From Micropterix aruncella (Eukaryota > Arthropoda > Insecta > Lepidoptera > Micropterigidae): a stretch of DNA of 64,000 bases. Under the pieces are notes generated by a model that was given only the letters and a program-made list of their open reading frames with translations, searched no databases and had not been told where the DNA came from. The stretch covers positions 4,394,795-4,458,794 of the forward strand of contig OX155957.1 in the NCBI GenBank assembly GCA_944548615.1, in the 5' to 3' direction. Below are positions 34,650-46,115 of the stretch, piece by piece (within the stretch, counting starts at the first letter, position 1; each line of letters starts with the position of its first letter). The translations under genes were made by a program, and so were the position numbers.

Positions 34650-35064
34650 TACAGGATAAGTTTTTAATTACTGACATCTTTGATGTGGTTGAATCAGTAC
34701 GACGAACTAAGCAACGTTTGATATGAATTTAGGGAAAACCAAAAAAAGACTTTTTATTTTAAATTTTTTTGTTTTATTTTATTTTTCCAAGTTTGCAAAT
34801 GTTATCTATTGAAAAAAAGTTTGAGAAGCGTTGAGCACGCTGCGCTATCTAGAGGTAGGTAAAATATCGGTAGTAGACAATATTAGCGATATTTTATCAA
34901 CCGCTAGATAGCGCATCGTGCTCATAGTTTTTTATATTGTTTTTCAAACAAAACAAAAAGTATTAAAAAAAATGTTTTTCAGAAAAATATCTTTAAAAGT
35001 TGCTTAGTTCGTCGTGCCGATTCACCGACTACAATGATGTCACTAATTAAAAACTCACGATAGA
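34650..35064. mobile_element. Palindromic MITE, copy 3, both terminal repeats
   Basis: Left end: AGTTTTTAATTACTGACATC and TTGAATCAGTACGACGAACT, then AAGCAAC. Right end, inverted: GTTGCTTAGTTCGTCGTGCC, GATTCACCGACTACAATGAT and GTCACTAATTAAAAACTCAC. The arms are roughly 65 bp. Core: CACGCTGCGCTATCTAGAGG, GTAAAATATCG, GATATTTTATCAACCGCTAG and ATAGCGCATCGTG. No ORF. Confidence 0.8.
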
Positions 35065-36083
35065 GCATATTAGATTGATCAACATCGTACAAAAATTTGG
35101 CAACCAGCATTTTACAAGAAAATGCAACGCTTAGATAGCCACATATTTTTTTTTATTTTGTTGTAGCATAGACTTATAGCTGTTATCACAAATTTAGGAT
35201 TTTTTCCTTTATTATGAATATGTAAGTTACGTCCGTTTTGATATATCGGCAGAATAGACGTTGACCTACATACAGACTTATATTTGTTGCGGGACATACT
35301 TCTAGCAATCGCAATGATGAAACGTTGAATATCAAATTAATTGTATTACACATTTAAATCTGTAGGGTACGCCTAGATTATGTCAAAAAGACAAGTATAG
35401 TCAAGTTTTCGATTACGTGCTCTTTTCTAGTTATTGTTATAAATACTCATGCTACCTTGAACTGTTTCAAAACTGTTAAAAATAAGAGACAGGGATGTCT
35501 TAACACTAATGTTACATTGGTACGGAACCCTAAAACAAGCTATAACCTACACAGAATCTCTGCAAATGTACTTATGGATACTACACTTTACGGATAAAGA
35601 GTCTATCTTTAATAACTAAAGTGCTTCCGGCGTCGAGCTTTCAACGTTATTAATGCATTGTTCCAAGAAGAAAATGCTAGTGTTTCTGTTTTAAATTTAT
35701 TCACTCCCTCGTCATTATTGTCTGGCGCAAATACGGTCTAACTATGGCTTTACTTATAGCAAAAGAAAATAATTACTTAAAAGAAACATTTTAATGTTTT
35801 AATATTTATTATTCATAAATTTTATTTTTCGTTAAAGAATGTAATATTTATAATTATTAATATATCTCTATAGAAGTCGGATATTTTTTATCAAATACTT
35901 GATACAAATGACTAAATGTGACGAAATAGATAATTGAGATTGCATATGCTTCAGCATTGTGGATCAAATGTAAAAATGTTTAATTAACCGATGTTTGTGT
36001 TTGCAAAATATCTATTCTTAAAATTCGGAATTTGGAAAACAGCCGGGTAAGGTACTTGTGTTAATAGGAGAAGGTACTTACTT
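35065..36083. other. Unassigned AT-rich sequence between two MITEs
   Basis: No element or coding region was recognised. Confidence 0.45.
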
Positions 36084-36490
36084 GTACTGTGAGTTTTTAA
36101 TTAGTGACATCCTTGTAGTGGATTAATTAGTACGATCATATTACGCAACTATAAAAAAAAATAAACAATAAAAATAACAAATTTTTTTTTTGTTTCTCAT
36201 GTAATGAAAAGTTAAATAGCTTGACCGTTAAATAAAAGTTTGGCAAGCATTAAACGCGCTGCGGTAGGTAAAATATCGCGAATATTGTTTATTCGCGATA
36301 TTTTACATAATGGTACATGGCGCAGCGCGCTCAACGCTTTTTATACTTTTTATTAGAAAAATAATATTTTTTAAAGTTTCGGAAAAGTAATATCTATATT
36401 TCTCTCCAAATTTTTGAACCAAAGTTGCTTACTTGCTCGTATTGATTCACTCACTACAAGGATGTCACTAATAAAAACTCAACCTGTATA
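36084..36490. mobile_element. Palindromic MITE, copy 4, both terminal repeats
   Basis: Left end TGTGAGTTTTTAATTAGTGA then CATCCTTGTAGTGGATTA. Right end TGATTCACTCACTACAAGGA then TGTCACTAATAAAAACTCAA. Core GCGCTGCGGTAGGTAAAATA then TCGCGAATATTG TTTATTCGCGATATTTTAC, followed by GGCGCAGCGCGC. The core stem is nearly perfect (AAAATATCGCGAATA and TATTCGCGATATTTT). Confidence 0.8.
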
Positions 36491-36949
36491 AGAATATCGG
36501 TCCCTCATGTTTTTCCGCTATTTACCCATTAAAGAAATATTTCTCTCTGGAGATGCGAATGCTATTTCCCTTTCATTTGGATTTTAGATATAAATAGCTC
36601 GAGCTTTTGTTCATATCATTAGGGTTTTTGCTCTCGAACCCAAAGCGATATCTCCATTTTCGTCTTTTGCCGTCCAAAAAAATGCCTCGAGGCAGACAGC
36701 TCTTTTCAACCGAAATTTTATGGCTAACGAGCTATGTACGAGATTTTTCTGTTTTCCATCTACCTAATGAAACGTTCTGACGTGTTTATTTCATTTATCG
36801 AACATAAAGTCGTGTACAATTCGTATAAAGTTGGAGTTTCACTAAGTATAATAATATATAAAAAATGTGATATAATATGAGCAATGTATGCATACGATTC
36901 ATCTTCGGTCTACGTAAGTATACCGAAAGGAAAAGCCAATAAAATCACC
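36491..36949. other. Unassigned, possibly single-copy sequence
   Basis: Moderate GC and no repeat landmarks are seen (for example CATTTTCGTCTTTTGCCGTC). No convincing exon was found. Confidence 0.35.
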
Positions 36950-37512
36950 CTAATATGCATGGATACCGGGTCACCAAGGCATACCCGGCAACGAAGAGGC
37001 CGACAGACTGGCAAAACTGGGCACACTGGGATGCCCGTTGGAGCCAGTTGTAGAGGTCCCCTTCACTACAGGCATTGATTTTATATAAAATTAATGCTAC
37101 AGGTAAGAAAATCACTAGGGACTGTTTGGAGCAGGAACATCGGGCATCCTGGAAACAGAACCAGGGATGTCGCCAGGCAAAAGCCTTGATGAAGCAACCA
37201 CTACAAAAGAAAACCAAGGCCCTACTTGACATGAGCAAGAAGAACATTAGAGCCACTATCGGTCTCCTCACCGGACACACGACCCTTAGAGCACATCTAT
37301 TCAACCTTGGCTTGACCAAGAGCAAGGACTGCCAAATATGTGGCGAAGAACCTGAAGACAGCATACACATCGTTGGTCGCTGCCCAGGCCTAGCCGCTAA
37401 AAGACACAGTTTACTGGGACGAGCCTTTCTCGAACATAGCGATCTGCCCAACTTGAAGGTCAGTGATCTACTTGGACTGGTAAGAAGTACTGGGCTACTA
37501 GCTGACCACTGA
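36950..37512 (+). pseudogene. RNase H domain end and C-terminal zinc motif of an R1/I-type LINE
   Basis: From 36960 one frame reads WIPGHQGIPGNEEADRLAKL, the GHxGxxGNExAD signature at the end of an RNase H domain. Just upstream the frame is broken by a small insertion (ATATGCATGG), and a TAA follows FTTGIDFI. From 37075 another frame reads SWKQNQGCRQAKALMKQ, IGLLTGHTTLRAHLFNLGL and SKDCQICGEEPEDSIHIVGR with CP. The C..C........H....C spacing is the zinc-knuckle-like motif after the RNase H of such LINEs. It ends at a natural TGA (37510-37512). The RT region is missing. Confidence 0.8.
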
Positions 37513-37578
37513 TCTAACCACAAAAGATTTTATAGATATAGGTGTCATCAAGGGCTGGAAACAAGCCCCCCAGTCCGT

Positions 37579-37602
37579 CTACTACTACTACTACTACTAC
37601 GT
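37579..37602. repeat. (TAC)n tail of the LINE
   Basis: TACTACTACTACTACTACTA lies about 70 bp after the LINE stop codon, consistent with a simple-repeat 3' end. Confidence 0.8.
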
Positions 37603-37634
37603 AAGTATAATCACGTATCCGATTATAGGGCACA

Positions 37635-37944
37635 ATTATAGTGGTTGACAGTACGCCAAAGGAGAAATGTTCATATACTTGCTCTTCTCTATCGTGTACT
37701 CTCCCAATCAATACCATCCTATCTTCACGAGTTTTTTGAACCTTTAAGTTCTCACGGTCTCGTACTTCGGTCAGCCTATGACAGTTTACTAAAAATTCCG
37801 TGTCATAATAGTGATTTCTATACCTACTCTTTCTGTATCCATGGTGCAAGATTCTGGAACGATCTCCCAGCAAATATACGAAACTCGCCTTCTTTACCGT
37901 CATTTAAAACTCACCTTAAGTATTACTACCTCTCTAAGAATTAA
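37635..37944 (+). pseudogene. C-terminal tail of another Jockey-like LINE ORF2
   Basis: WLTVRQRRNVHILALLYRVL precedes FFEPLSSHGLVLRSAY and FCIHGARFWNDLPANIRNSP with SLPSFKTHLKYYYL. The ARFWNDLP..IRNSPSLPSFK motif is the canonical LINE tail. The frame is intact for about 100 codons and stops at 37942-37944. It begins only 33 bp after the (TAC)n tract of the preceding LINE, so one LINE probably inserted next to the tail of the other. Confidence 0.8.
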
Positions 37945-39104
37945 CCAGTTTTTCTCTTTCTCTCCTCTTCCTCTTCCAATTTCCTCTCCTCTGCATTTTT
38001 AGTTTTAAACACCTCTACTAATCTGTATGTTATGCAGACGGTCTGTATGTTATGTAATAATATTAACATTTATTTCCACAATGCGCGCATGTACAACTGT
38101 GATTAGGTTAGTTGTAAGACATTGCCATGTAGCAATAAGCACGCCTTTTTGTATAATAATTTATTGCAAATAAATAGTATATTATTATTATTATTATTAT
38201 TACATATTGGGTGTAATGAGTAGAATGACCAATATATAATATTATTGGTATTTGGTGGTTGTCATTAGTTCCCCCCAATGTTGTTGGTTCTTCAATATTG
38301 ATCGTTGAGTAAAAGATATGTTCCTCTGACTCGTTTATTATTTCTTCTCGCGATATACAGGATCGATACGGATCTTCTCTTATGCTAACGCCGTATATAA
38401 TGATCTACTCGTAAGGCAGCGTAATGACGAAGTGTTCCTTTAATGACAATTGTATGGGCTTATATACAAATTTAGCGTGTGAACGGTTTACAAATGTGTT
38501 CCCATGATTAATGTCTAGATCGAGTACAATGAAAATGTCACGTATGTCACGTAATGTGTCGCTAAAAAATGGTATGCGAATGATTCTGGCAAACACCTAT
38601 GAGATCATCATTTTGCTACTTTTCGCATGCATAATTAATTCAAATGATATTCTTATGTCTGCTACAATATACTGAGTATAATAATATATTGAGTTTATAT
38701 GTTATTTTTATTACGCTTTATGTAGTTGTTGCTGGCCTTATATAAAATAATCGGTGTTGTCTAAATAATAAAATAAACAGCGTTATTGTAAAAATAAACC
38801 TTGCGAGCAGCCCAGTTTTAAAAATATCATAAAAATTCAATGCAATGCACTGAGAAATATATGATTTGAACTGTAACTCAAAATACGATGAATTCATAAA
38901 GGGTAATTTGGAATCAATTCATCCAATAAAATGTATGAAAATTTAAATACTCAGCGGCATGTGTACAGTACAGTGGCAGCAATTGTAGAGGTGACACGAT
39001 ATATGACCTTGCGGGGGTGGAACCGATATACTTACGATGGTATCCGATTTAACCCGTCAAATGTGAGGCGTCCAATAATGGATGCCTTGGCAAAATGTAT
39101 ACAA
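37945..39104. other. LINE 3' tail, (ATT)n and unassigned sequence
   Basis: AATAAATAGTATATTATTAT then ATTATTATTATTATTATTA (38167-38201) marks the 3' end of the LINE at 37635-37944. Beyond it no element or gene was recognised. Confidence 0.5.
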
Positions 39105-39245
39105 AATGTATATAAATTTATATAAATGTAAATATAAATGTAAATGTGCGCCGCTTTATAGTAATCCGCTCTATAGTAATGCTATAGCTCTATAGTAAAC
39201 CCCGCTCTATGTAAATGTAAATGTAAATGTAAATATAAATTTATA
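39105..39245. repeat. (GTAAAT)n and CTATAGTAA simple repeats
   Basis: AAATGTAAATATAAATGTAA and GTAAATGTAAATGTAAATGT surround three CTCTATAGTAA words at 39165-39200. Confidence 0.8.
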
Positions 39246-39544
39246 TACATTTTGCCGTAGGCAAACCCGAGCTTATCGCCAGTCATTTGTGGGGTTAAAA
39301 AAAATGATAATCTGTTTCCGTATTAATTCGTGTAGCTATTAAAAAGTGGCGACCATACGGATGAAAATCTGACTTCTCCGTTTTTCGTGTGTATGACACA
39401 TCCGATATTCATTTCAGGTATAGAACTCTGCAGTATAATAGGCTCTTTGCATCGATAACAGGATTTATTGCAGACAAACAGACTGGGAAATAATTTTACA
39501 AATCGGACGACGCTTTCTTGAGTTACAGCATTTTAGGCATATCA

Positions 39545-40256
39545 TTGTAAATGGTAGCCAATGGTTTCGTGCAGCTTGTGGCACAAGATCCATTTTATTC
39601 TCAGATCGGCTCAACTCACAATTCAGTTCCTGTTCAGAAGCCTGCTCATGCGGAAGGCTACCTCGGGTAAGACTCTCGCGTCTCAAGCCTCACAAGCTGG
39701 TGGGCCGTTTTCTCCTGGGTGATTGCATCCCGGCACTACTAGACGGTTCGCGCAACGTTCGGCAACGCCAATCGGTTGTGTACTCTGACTAATTGCTGAA
39801 GGAGTCTGGAGACTATGTAAATATACTGTCTCCTAATCAGCGGGAGTGGATGTTGACCTGATGTCATGCCACTTTTAAAATGAACTTGAATCACCCGATC
39901 AGGCAAAGGACTCTCAGGTCCGCGATAAACTCAAATTGAATTACCGCTGTAATACAGTATGTAGAGGCCGCGTAAGCGGTTTTGGATCCGTAACCAGTCG
40001 GGAGGGCGGAGGTATCCTGACGGTTAACTCCAGACGGAGATATCCTACTAAAACTGGTAGCTAGAGGGTGAGGCTGCCCGCTGGTTACCTTTCCCGGTGC
40101 CTCGCCGTAAGGCGTTGACCTCTAGTGGGCTTATTGGCGGAGCTAGACAGTAGATTGTCTTTTCTCTAAGTCTTCTGCGTTTATCCCACGGCTGAAAGAA
40201 CGATCACATATCGCTATACCAGCCTGGGGTGACGGATTCGCCCGTTGTAGTCGAGA
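39545..40256 (+). repeat. GCR-B copy, near full length
   Basis: It runs from AATGGTTTCGTGCAGCTTGT through CTCAGATCGGCTCAACTCAC, GGTGGGCCGTTTTCTCCTGG, GTCCGCGATAAACTCAAATT, TCCGTAACCAGTCGGGAGGG, CTCCAGACGGAGATATCCTA and CGGTGCCTCGCCGTAAGGCG to GACGGATTCGCCCGTTGTAG. It is 712 bp, the same length as the copy at 17612-18325, so about 710 bp is probably the complete GCR-B. Confidence 0.8.
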
Positions 40257-42319
40257 CATCGCCCTACTATCATTATAACTCAAGAACGCATAATACGACT
40301 TCAAAATTTTTCTTCGGCAATCGGTTTCTCCTTTGATTTAGGGAACTATAAAAAAGTAGCCGCATGTCGAAAAATGTGATTTCAGTCGTCCATTTAAATG
40401 TTATCTCCCTGACTTGAGCTATGGATGTCCCCCGAACACTTATCACCTCTTTCCATTGATAAGAAAACTGATAGCAATGGCTGGAATTGCAAGGCATAAT
40501 ACATAATACCAGCTTCATCACGTTTTGCCTAACTTACAAGTACGGGATGTCTCGTATGTTTCTATATGTAGATGTATTTATGAGTATATGCCAAATATTA
40601 ATTACTAATTGCCTGTAATGGACTGCGCGTAATGGACTGCGCTCCTGTGTAACCGCTAAATGATCTCTTAGTAGAAAAACTCTACTTAGAGGAGAAACGA
40701 GAGGAAATGTAAAACTAGAGGAGACAGCTATTAGAGCAAAAGCGTTAACTCATTTATGGAGACTTACGTATAATATGGATATAATATTACGACATATTGT
40801 GTGAGAGAATTTGCCACTCTGGGAAATATTACAATATCTTTAACACGGCGCATAACTCCGTGGGCATTTCGTACCAAGGCTCTTTAGTTTTAGTGAAATT
40901 CCGCAGAGTACAACTTTGCCACCGCTTTCTCAGTAACTGGAGCGGGGAGGGGGGCGCCTGTCTATCCAATCAATATTGACTAACAACTCTGGGTAAGCAG
41001 AAGAGGGATCAAAATCGTCATGGTATGACATTGTGATGCTTATTGTTGTGATATATACAAGCTAAAAAATTTTGAAGCGTTATAAATAAAACTAGAATCG
41101 ATAGGCAGAACCGGTCATTGTGTAGTTATGCGACCTTGAATTGAAAGTCAGCAGTGCGGTATTTAGTTTTATGAATACCAATATTAATCTATACTTTGCC
41201 CATAAACGCTCCGGTGCGCAAAGGCATTCCCCAGACTTATGGTTATCCTGTTATAAAATACCACCCTCTCTGGGGAGAATATTAACCTTAGATCTTAAAT
41301 TCAAAATAATCATTGTCTTGTTTTACCTAAATATAAACCATATTATGAAATAATAATATATGAAAGATGAGTAATGAAATTTGTAACAAAATATGAATTA
41401 TATTCCATAATATGAATACTAAATATATACCATAATATGAAAAAATATTAATCATGTAAAAAATATCAATTTTCTGTACATTTTGCATATTATTTGTTTT
41501 GGTATTTAGCATCTTTATAGATTATGCCTTTGTTTTCTGTCTAATTAATAATGTCTCTCTTGAAAAATCATTCGTTCACTCAAACTACATTTGATAGTTG
41601 CTGCTAATGAAGTTTTTCAACAAATATATATGATTATGTCAGTATTACTATAAAAATAATAAAAATCACATATTCGTAATTTAATTTTGAATGAATAATA
41701 AAAGGATGCTTAAAGTAGAATAATTTTAGCTTCATTTTATATCATAAAATACGTGATTTACTTCCTCTTCAAAAATATATTTTTTTTTGCTTGCTGTTGA
41801 GGCTAAGACTAAGTTCTACCAGCGTATTTAGGCTGTCGAAATGGCAGGCGGCCAGAAGATGTTTTAAAAGGTCCAATCCTTAACAAGTGGCTGAAGAGCG
41901 GCATATTTTCGATAATAATTTATAGTGCAGTGGATTCAGTATATTCATGCGAGTGTTGCTTCAGTTATCGACATAGTATATTTATAGTTTCCGTGATACT
42001 CAGTGATTCATTTCTCCATTTAGTTTCAGTCATCAGAGGCACTTTTTTAACTGCTCAATTGAATTAAAAACCTTGAGTTACATCGAGAGAATATGCAGCG
42101 CTGGATGTATTGATATATCCTAACAAATTATAATATAATCAAACTTGCATCCCCGGTAACCGTTTCGCAGATTTTTAATGCTCTGTGCGAAAGCATGAGC
42201 CAGATTGTTATTGTTTCGTCGACGAAGAAAAAAACTTGGAATTAACATCGTATTGCTGCAATAATATTGTGTTCTTTTATTTGTGAAAATGGGCCGCACG
42301 GCAAAACGAGTAGTTTTTT
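40257..42319. other. Unassigned AT-rich sequence with small ORFs
   Basis: Frames of 60-82 codons (40273-40521 minus, 40797-40979 and 41141-41353 plus, 41327-41512 minus) have no motifs. 40660-40720 has an inverted pair (ATCTCTTAGTAGA and TCTACTTAGAGGA). No gene was seen. Confidence 0.4.
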
Positions 42320-42862
42320 ACTTTCCTGACGACCTATCGGAAAGGAAAGTATTGTGATCGCGCTAAAAAAAAAATTTGAGATGAAGATGGGAATATATAT
42401 TTTGAGACTCCCTGAGACGATTGAGACTATTTCCAGACCGATCTCTGTCTGTATGTATGTCTGTATGTCTGTATGTCTGTATGTCTGGATGTGTGTATGT
42501 ATGTATTCTTCCACGATAGCGCCCAGACGCTTAATCGGATTGAGCTGAAATTTGGTATATAAGCTTCTGTTAACCGTCGGAGGAACCCATTAGTTTTTGG
42601 AGTCCCTACGCCCTACGGTTGTGGTACCTCCCATACAAATTTGGGGTTCCCGGCGAAAAAATTGTTTCCGCGATAGCGCCCAGACGCTTAATCTGTCTAA
42701 GTTAAAATTTGGCATAGAAGCTTCTGTTAACCATCGGAAGAACCTATTAGTTTTTGGGGTACTTACGACCAACGTTTGGGGTACCTGCCATACAAATTTG
42801 GGGTACTAGAGTAAAAAATGTCGCTGTTTTTTCGCACCTCCCCGGATACTAGTCAGGAAAGT
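42320..42862. mobile_element. Family D element with 11-bp terminal inverted repeats
   Basis: ACTTTCCTGAC (42320-42330) and GTCAGGAAAGT (42852-42862) are exact inverted termini. Inside are ACCGATCTCTGTCTG with TATGTCTGTATGTCTG repeats (42446-42500), GATAGCGCCCAGACGCTTAA twice (42520 and 42673) and TTGAGCTGAAATTTGG. The internal segment 42520-42620 is imperfectly duplicated at 42670-42790. Non-coding. Confidence 0.65.
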
Positions 42863-43633
42863 CTTGGGGTGACACAACCGATTTTTTAAAAATATATGTG
42901 GTTTAACTTACTCTGTTATTTATATATATGAGTCGGCGAACAAAACGACCTAAAAGCGTTGAACTCAATTTTACAGGAGAGGCAAAAAACTCAATAGCAT
43001 ACTTGTTTATTTGTATTATTGTTTATTTGCTTATTTGTATTTTTTTTTTAGTTTATATCTTGGCTGATTTATATAAGATCTAGCAATCGCAAGTATTTTT
43101 TCATCGCAAGAACGGGACATAATAAAAAAAAAACAAATTTTCGATTAGCGCTTTCATTTAAAATGGAATATTTAGATCATTTTGATCGCAACTGTATTCC
43201 TAAATTACCGTTTGATTGCTACTGGTGTTATAAAAACGGGAAATTGAACATTTACGCTATTCTTTTCTTTTTGATATTTCTACATCGTTAATCTTAATCT
43301 AATTAATCCTTAATTAATGTATATTTATATTTTTTTTCAAAATAATGAATATTATTTATGAAATATTAATGTGTCTTCTTGGAACCGACCTTTAATTCCG
43401 CAACCATACCAGATGACATTATTCTCACCATACACACCATAAAAAATATATTTAGATCGTTTTAAAAGATAAAATTTTTACGGGTTCTATGATTTAGTAT
43501 GAGATTTAGATCATTTTGAAAGAAAATCACCTCGTTTTGAAAAAAATGGGTGATCTTTGCCACATTTTTCTAAGGATTCTACGTCGTTTTGGTAGTAAAT
43601 AGTTTTACTAATCAATAGAACGGCCCCCCCAAG
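42863..43633. other. Unassigned AT-rich sequence
   Basis: It lies between two family D elements and contains repeated TTTAGATC(G/A)TTTT words (43171, 43450, 43506). Similar AGATCGTTTT words occur at 44107 and 61976. No frame was seen. Confidence 0.4.
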
Positions 43634-44078
43634 ACTTTCCTGTCAAGTAGCCAGGAACCTATTTCATCTGAATATTCATATCATAAATCCTACCACAACC
43701 CCCTACCCCTAACCTAGAGCCACCCTTTAAACCTCGAAATTCGAAATCGAAATCGACTTCGACTGCGGCTTTTTCGTCATTTCCGACTTTTTCGACTTTT
43801 GCGACTTTTTTCGACTTTTCCGACTGTTCAGACTTTTCCGACTTTTTTGACTTTCGAATTTTGTGCCTGCTGTTGACCGTTGAGGAGTTCCCTCGTCGGG
43901 AGCCAACCCTGGGTGGACGGATTCCAACCACAATCTTTTCAGCTCATATCATGACCAAATGATGCCTGCATGCCAAATTTCAGCTCAATCGAATGAAGCA
44001 TTTCGGCGCTATCGTCGGAGAATACACACAGACAGACACACAGAAGTGCGTCCACAACACTTTCCTTGACAGGAAAGT
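43634..44078. mobile_element. Family D element with 14-bp terminal inverted repeats
   Basis: ACTTTCCTGTCAAG (43634-43647) and CTTGACAGGAAAGT (44065-44078) are exact. The internal text CAAATTTCAGCTCAATCGAA then TCGGCGCTATCGTCGGAGAA is the reverse complement of that in 42320-42862, so the two neighbours lie in opposite orientation. A (CGACTTTT)n-like minisatellite fills 43752-43855. Its minus-strand translation (KSEKSEQSEKSKK) is an artefact of the repeat. Confidence 0.7.
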
Positions 44079-44279
44079 AAAAACATGTTTGGGTTCAAAA
44101 CCCATTTAGATCGTTTTCTTCGCCCACTCATCATTTTTTTTTAAACTAACTTGACCTTGCTCCAAAGAAGTGTTTATAATGGTTTGCAAAAAACTATTTT
44201 TAAGCTACCGCCATATAGGTGTTTAGGAATTGTTTAAAAAAAATTACAACCTACCCAAATGTTGGTGATTGACGCCTTT

Positions 44280-44595
44280 TACACGACTTCTCAACAAAAA
44301 AGAGGTGTAATCGTGTCTTTAATCCTTCATAACTTCGAAATTCTTGGACCGATTTATTGTTGTATGGCATTGTTAGAACCGTTATGTAATCCCGAGTATC
44401 ACCCTAAGAGTCCAAATATCAAGAAAAAGCTTGTCTAAATGTCGAAATGTCTAAATATTAATAAATTAACATAAATATATCGTTTTTAATGTCAAATTAA
44501 AGTATCTATATGGATGAATATCTACACCACAAATATTTCATAAAAAAAACCGTAATGAAATTATTTATTAGTACCTACAATAGTTAACTTTCTGT
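44280..44595 (+). repeat. Family C dispersed repeat inside composite copy 1
   Basis: CGACTTCTCAACAAAAAAGA, GTGTAATCGTGTCTTTAAT, CGTTATGTAATCCCGAGTAT, GTCGAAATGTCTAAATATTA and AATAGTTAACTTTCTGTAAG follow the family order. The foldback element sits at its 3' end. Confidence 0.65.
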
Positions 44596-44911
44596 AAGGG
44601 GCTCTCTAGACGATCAAGCATGCTTGTCAAGCATCGCGTCGCGGGCTGGGAGGGGATCGTAAACCGCAATAAATATGCAAACTTTTTTTTATTTACCAAA
44701 AATGCCTTATTTTGTAGTTTCTACCACGGAGTCACGTTAATTAGACGAAATTGATTGATGCATAACGTGACTCCTAGGTATAAAACTACTAAATTAGGCA
44801 TTATTGGTAAATATTTAAAAAAATATTTGCATATTTTCTGCGGTTTACGATCCCCTCCCAGCCCGCGACGCGATTCTTGACAAGCGTGCGTGATCATCTA
44901 GAGAGCCCCTT
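44596..44911. mobile_element. 316-bp foldback (inverted-repeat) element, copy 1
   Basis: The arms start AAGGGGCTCTCTAGACGATC and end GATCATCTAGAGAGCCCCTT. They include GCGGGCTGGGAGGGGATCGT and its reverse complement ACGATCCCCTCCCAGCCCGC, and inside TAGTTTCTACCACGGAGTCA with a related inverted ATAACGTGACTCCTAGG. The arms are about 140 bp with modest mismatch. No ORF. Copy 2 is at 62465-62777. Confidence 0.8.
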
Positions 44912-45984
44912 AAGGGAGGGCAGTGATGGTTTTTATGCTTTCCAATATATTCACATGTTTAAATGCCTATATCTCACTTATTTATAGATATAGATCAAGT
45001 GTTTTTACAGATTCGGATCAGATATAGTGAGGCGACAATAAAATGTCTTCAATGTAGAAGAGTTTGCTAAACTATGAAATACCATTTTTTTGTTAACCTA
45101 CCCTTTTTGACTCTGCAAATTTTATAGTTATAGCGTTTTTGTTCTTTTTTTCTGAATTTAGTTTCCGTGTTTTCACTATAAAATACGGTGGCTCTCATTC
45201 TTATTAAAATATTTAACAAACTTTATTTCCACCTTAAATCTCTATCTTACTATAATCTACTTATTATTTTTCTGAATTTAATTAACATAAATAATTAAGA
45301 TATTCATTAACGAAAAAAACTTTACTGATTCCCAGCATCTCAAAAGGGGGATATCAGGTGTAAACTAATTCTAAATTTTGCTCGGAAACAACCCAACTAG
45401 CAAAATAGTGTCTTATAACTGTCTTCAAGACTACTTTTCGATACTCCTATAACAGTCTTCTAATAGCTTACAAGCCTGGATTTGGGCGCACTTATAGGAG
45501 CACAACAACACTTGTAACGCTCTTATAATAAGCTAACAGAATGTTGCTTAATCCTATAACTATCTTGCAGTAGTACGCCTAAGACAGTTACAGGTACTAG
45601 TGATCGTATAATTATCTGTGTCTAGTTCTTTTCGAGAGTAATCCTGCTGATAATGAGCTAGTAACGTACTTGGTTTTTAGTTATTAGTATACATTTTAGA
45701 AACCGGCCGGTCAGCTAGCGAGCCGTCATCGTTTTTTGTTCCAGTTTGGATTGATTATAAATTGATAATTAATTGTTTCAGTTAGTACGTTACGTAAGTC
45801 ATTTTTCATTATTAATTATAAAATTCTTAGCCAGTATTAAGTGAGTAAACTTGTGGCAAAGTCATTTTTACTGTAAAAGTGTACCGTATTAGCTTAATTT
45901 CTTAACGCCCTTACAGAAATTTACAAATTTGATAAGTTATTGTAAAAATAATATCATGGGCTTTTATGGTTTCTTTAACATATT

Positions 45985-46115
45985 CGCCATGTTCCAAAAA
46001 TCGCTCTTCATCATTGCCTTTATGAGACTGCTATAGGTAAAATGGCGCTCATAATACGTTTGGTCAAGACTAACTCACCGCCATGTTGAATCAAATTAGA
46101 GTTCGCGAGCTCACT
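45985..46115. repeat. Subterminal direct repeat of the transposon, left copy
   Basis: CCAAAAATCGCTCTTCATCA, TTGCCTTTAT, GGTAAAATGGCGCTCATAAT and TTCGCGAGCTCACT recur at 49548-49668 in the same orientation. The transposase gene lies between the two. Confidence 0.75.

Larger units (their letters stand above)
43870..45391. repeat. Composite repeat copy 1, left part
   Basis: From CTGTTGACCGTTGAGGAGTT onward this segment is colinear with 61738-63258. It includes the right half of the family D element, family C, the 316-bp foldback and a tail ending GCTCGGAAACAA. After the transposon at 45392-50301 the match resumes with GGCTTCTCTTTTGACATT. The two copies differ by scattered substitutions and small indels. 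Confidence 0.85.

Noticed and set aside
36945..37523. 192-codon minus frame
   Set aside because: Antisense shadow of the RNase H/zinc region of the LINE, which matches on the plus strand.
37514..37903. 129-codon minus frame with a VVVVVV run
   Set aside because: It is antisense to the LINE tail at 37635-37944 and includes the (TAC)n tract.
43659..43933. Minus frame rich in KSEKSEKSKK, like a charged coiled coil
   Set aside because: It is the translation of the CGACTTTT minisatellite inside a family D element.
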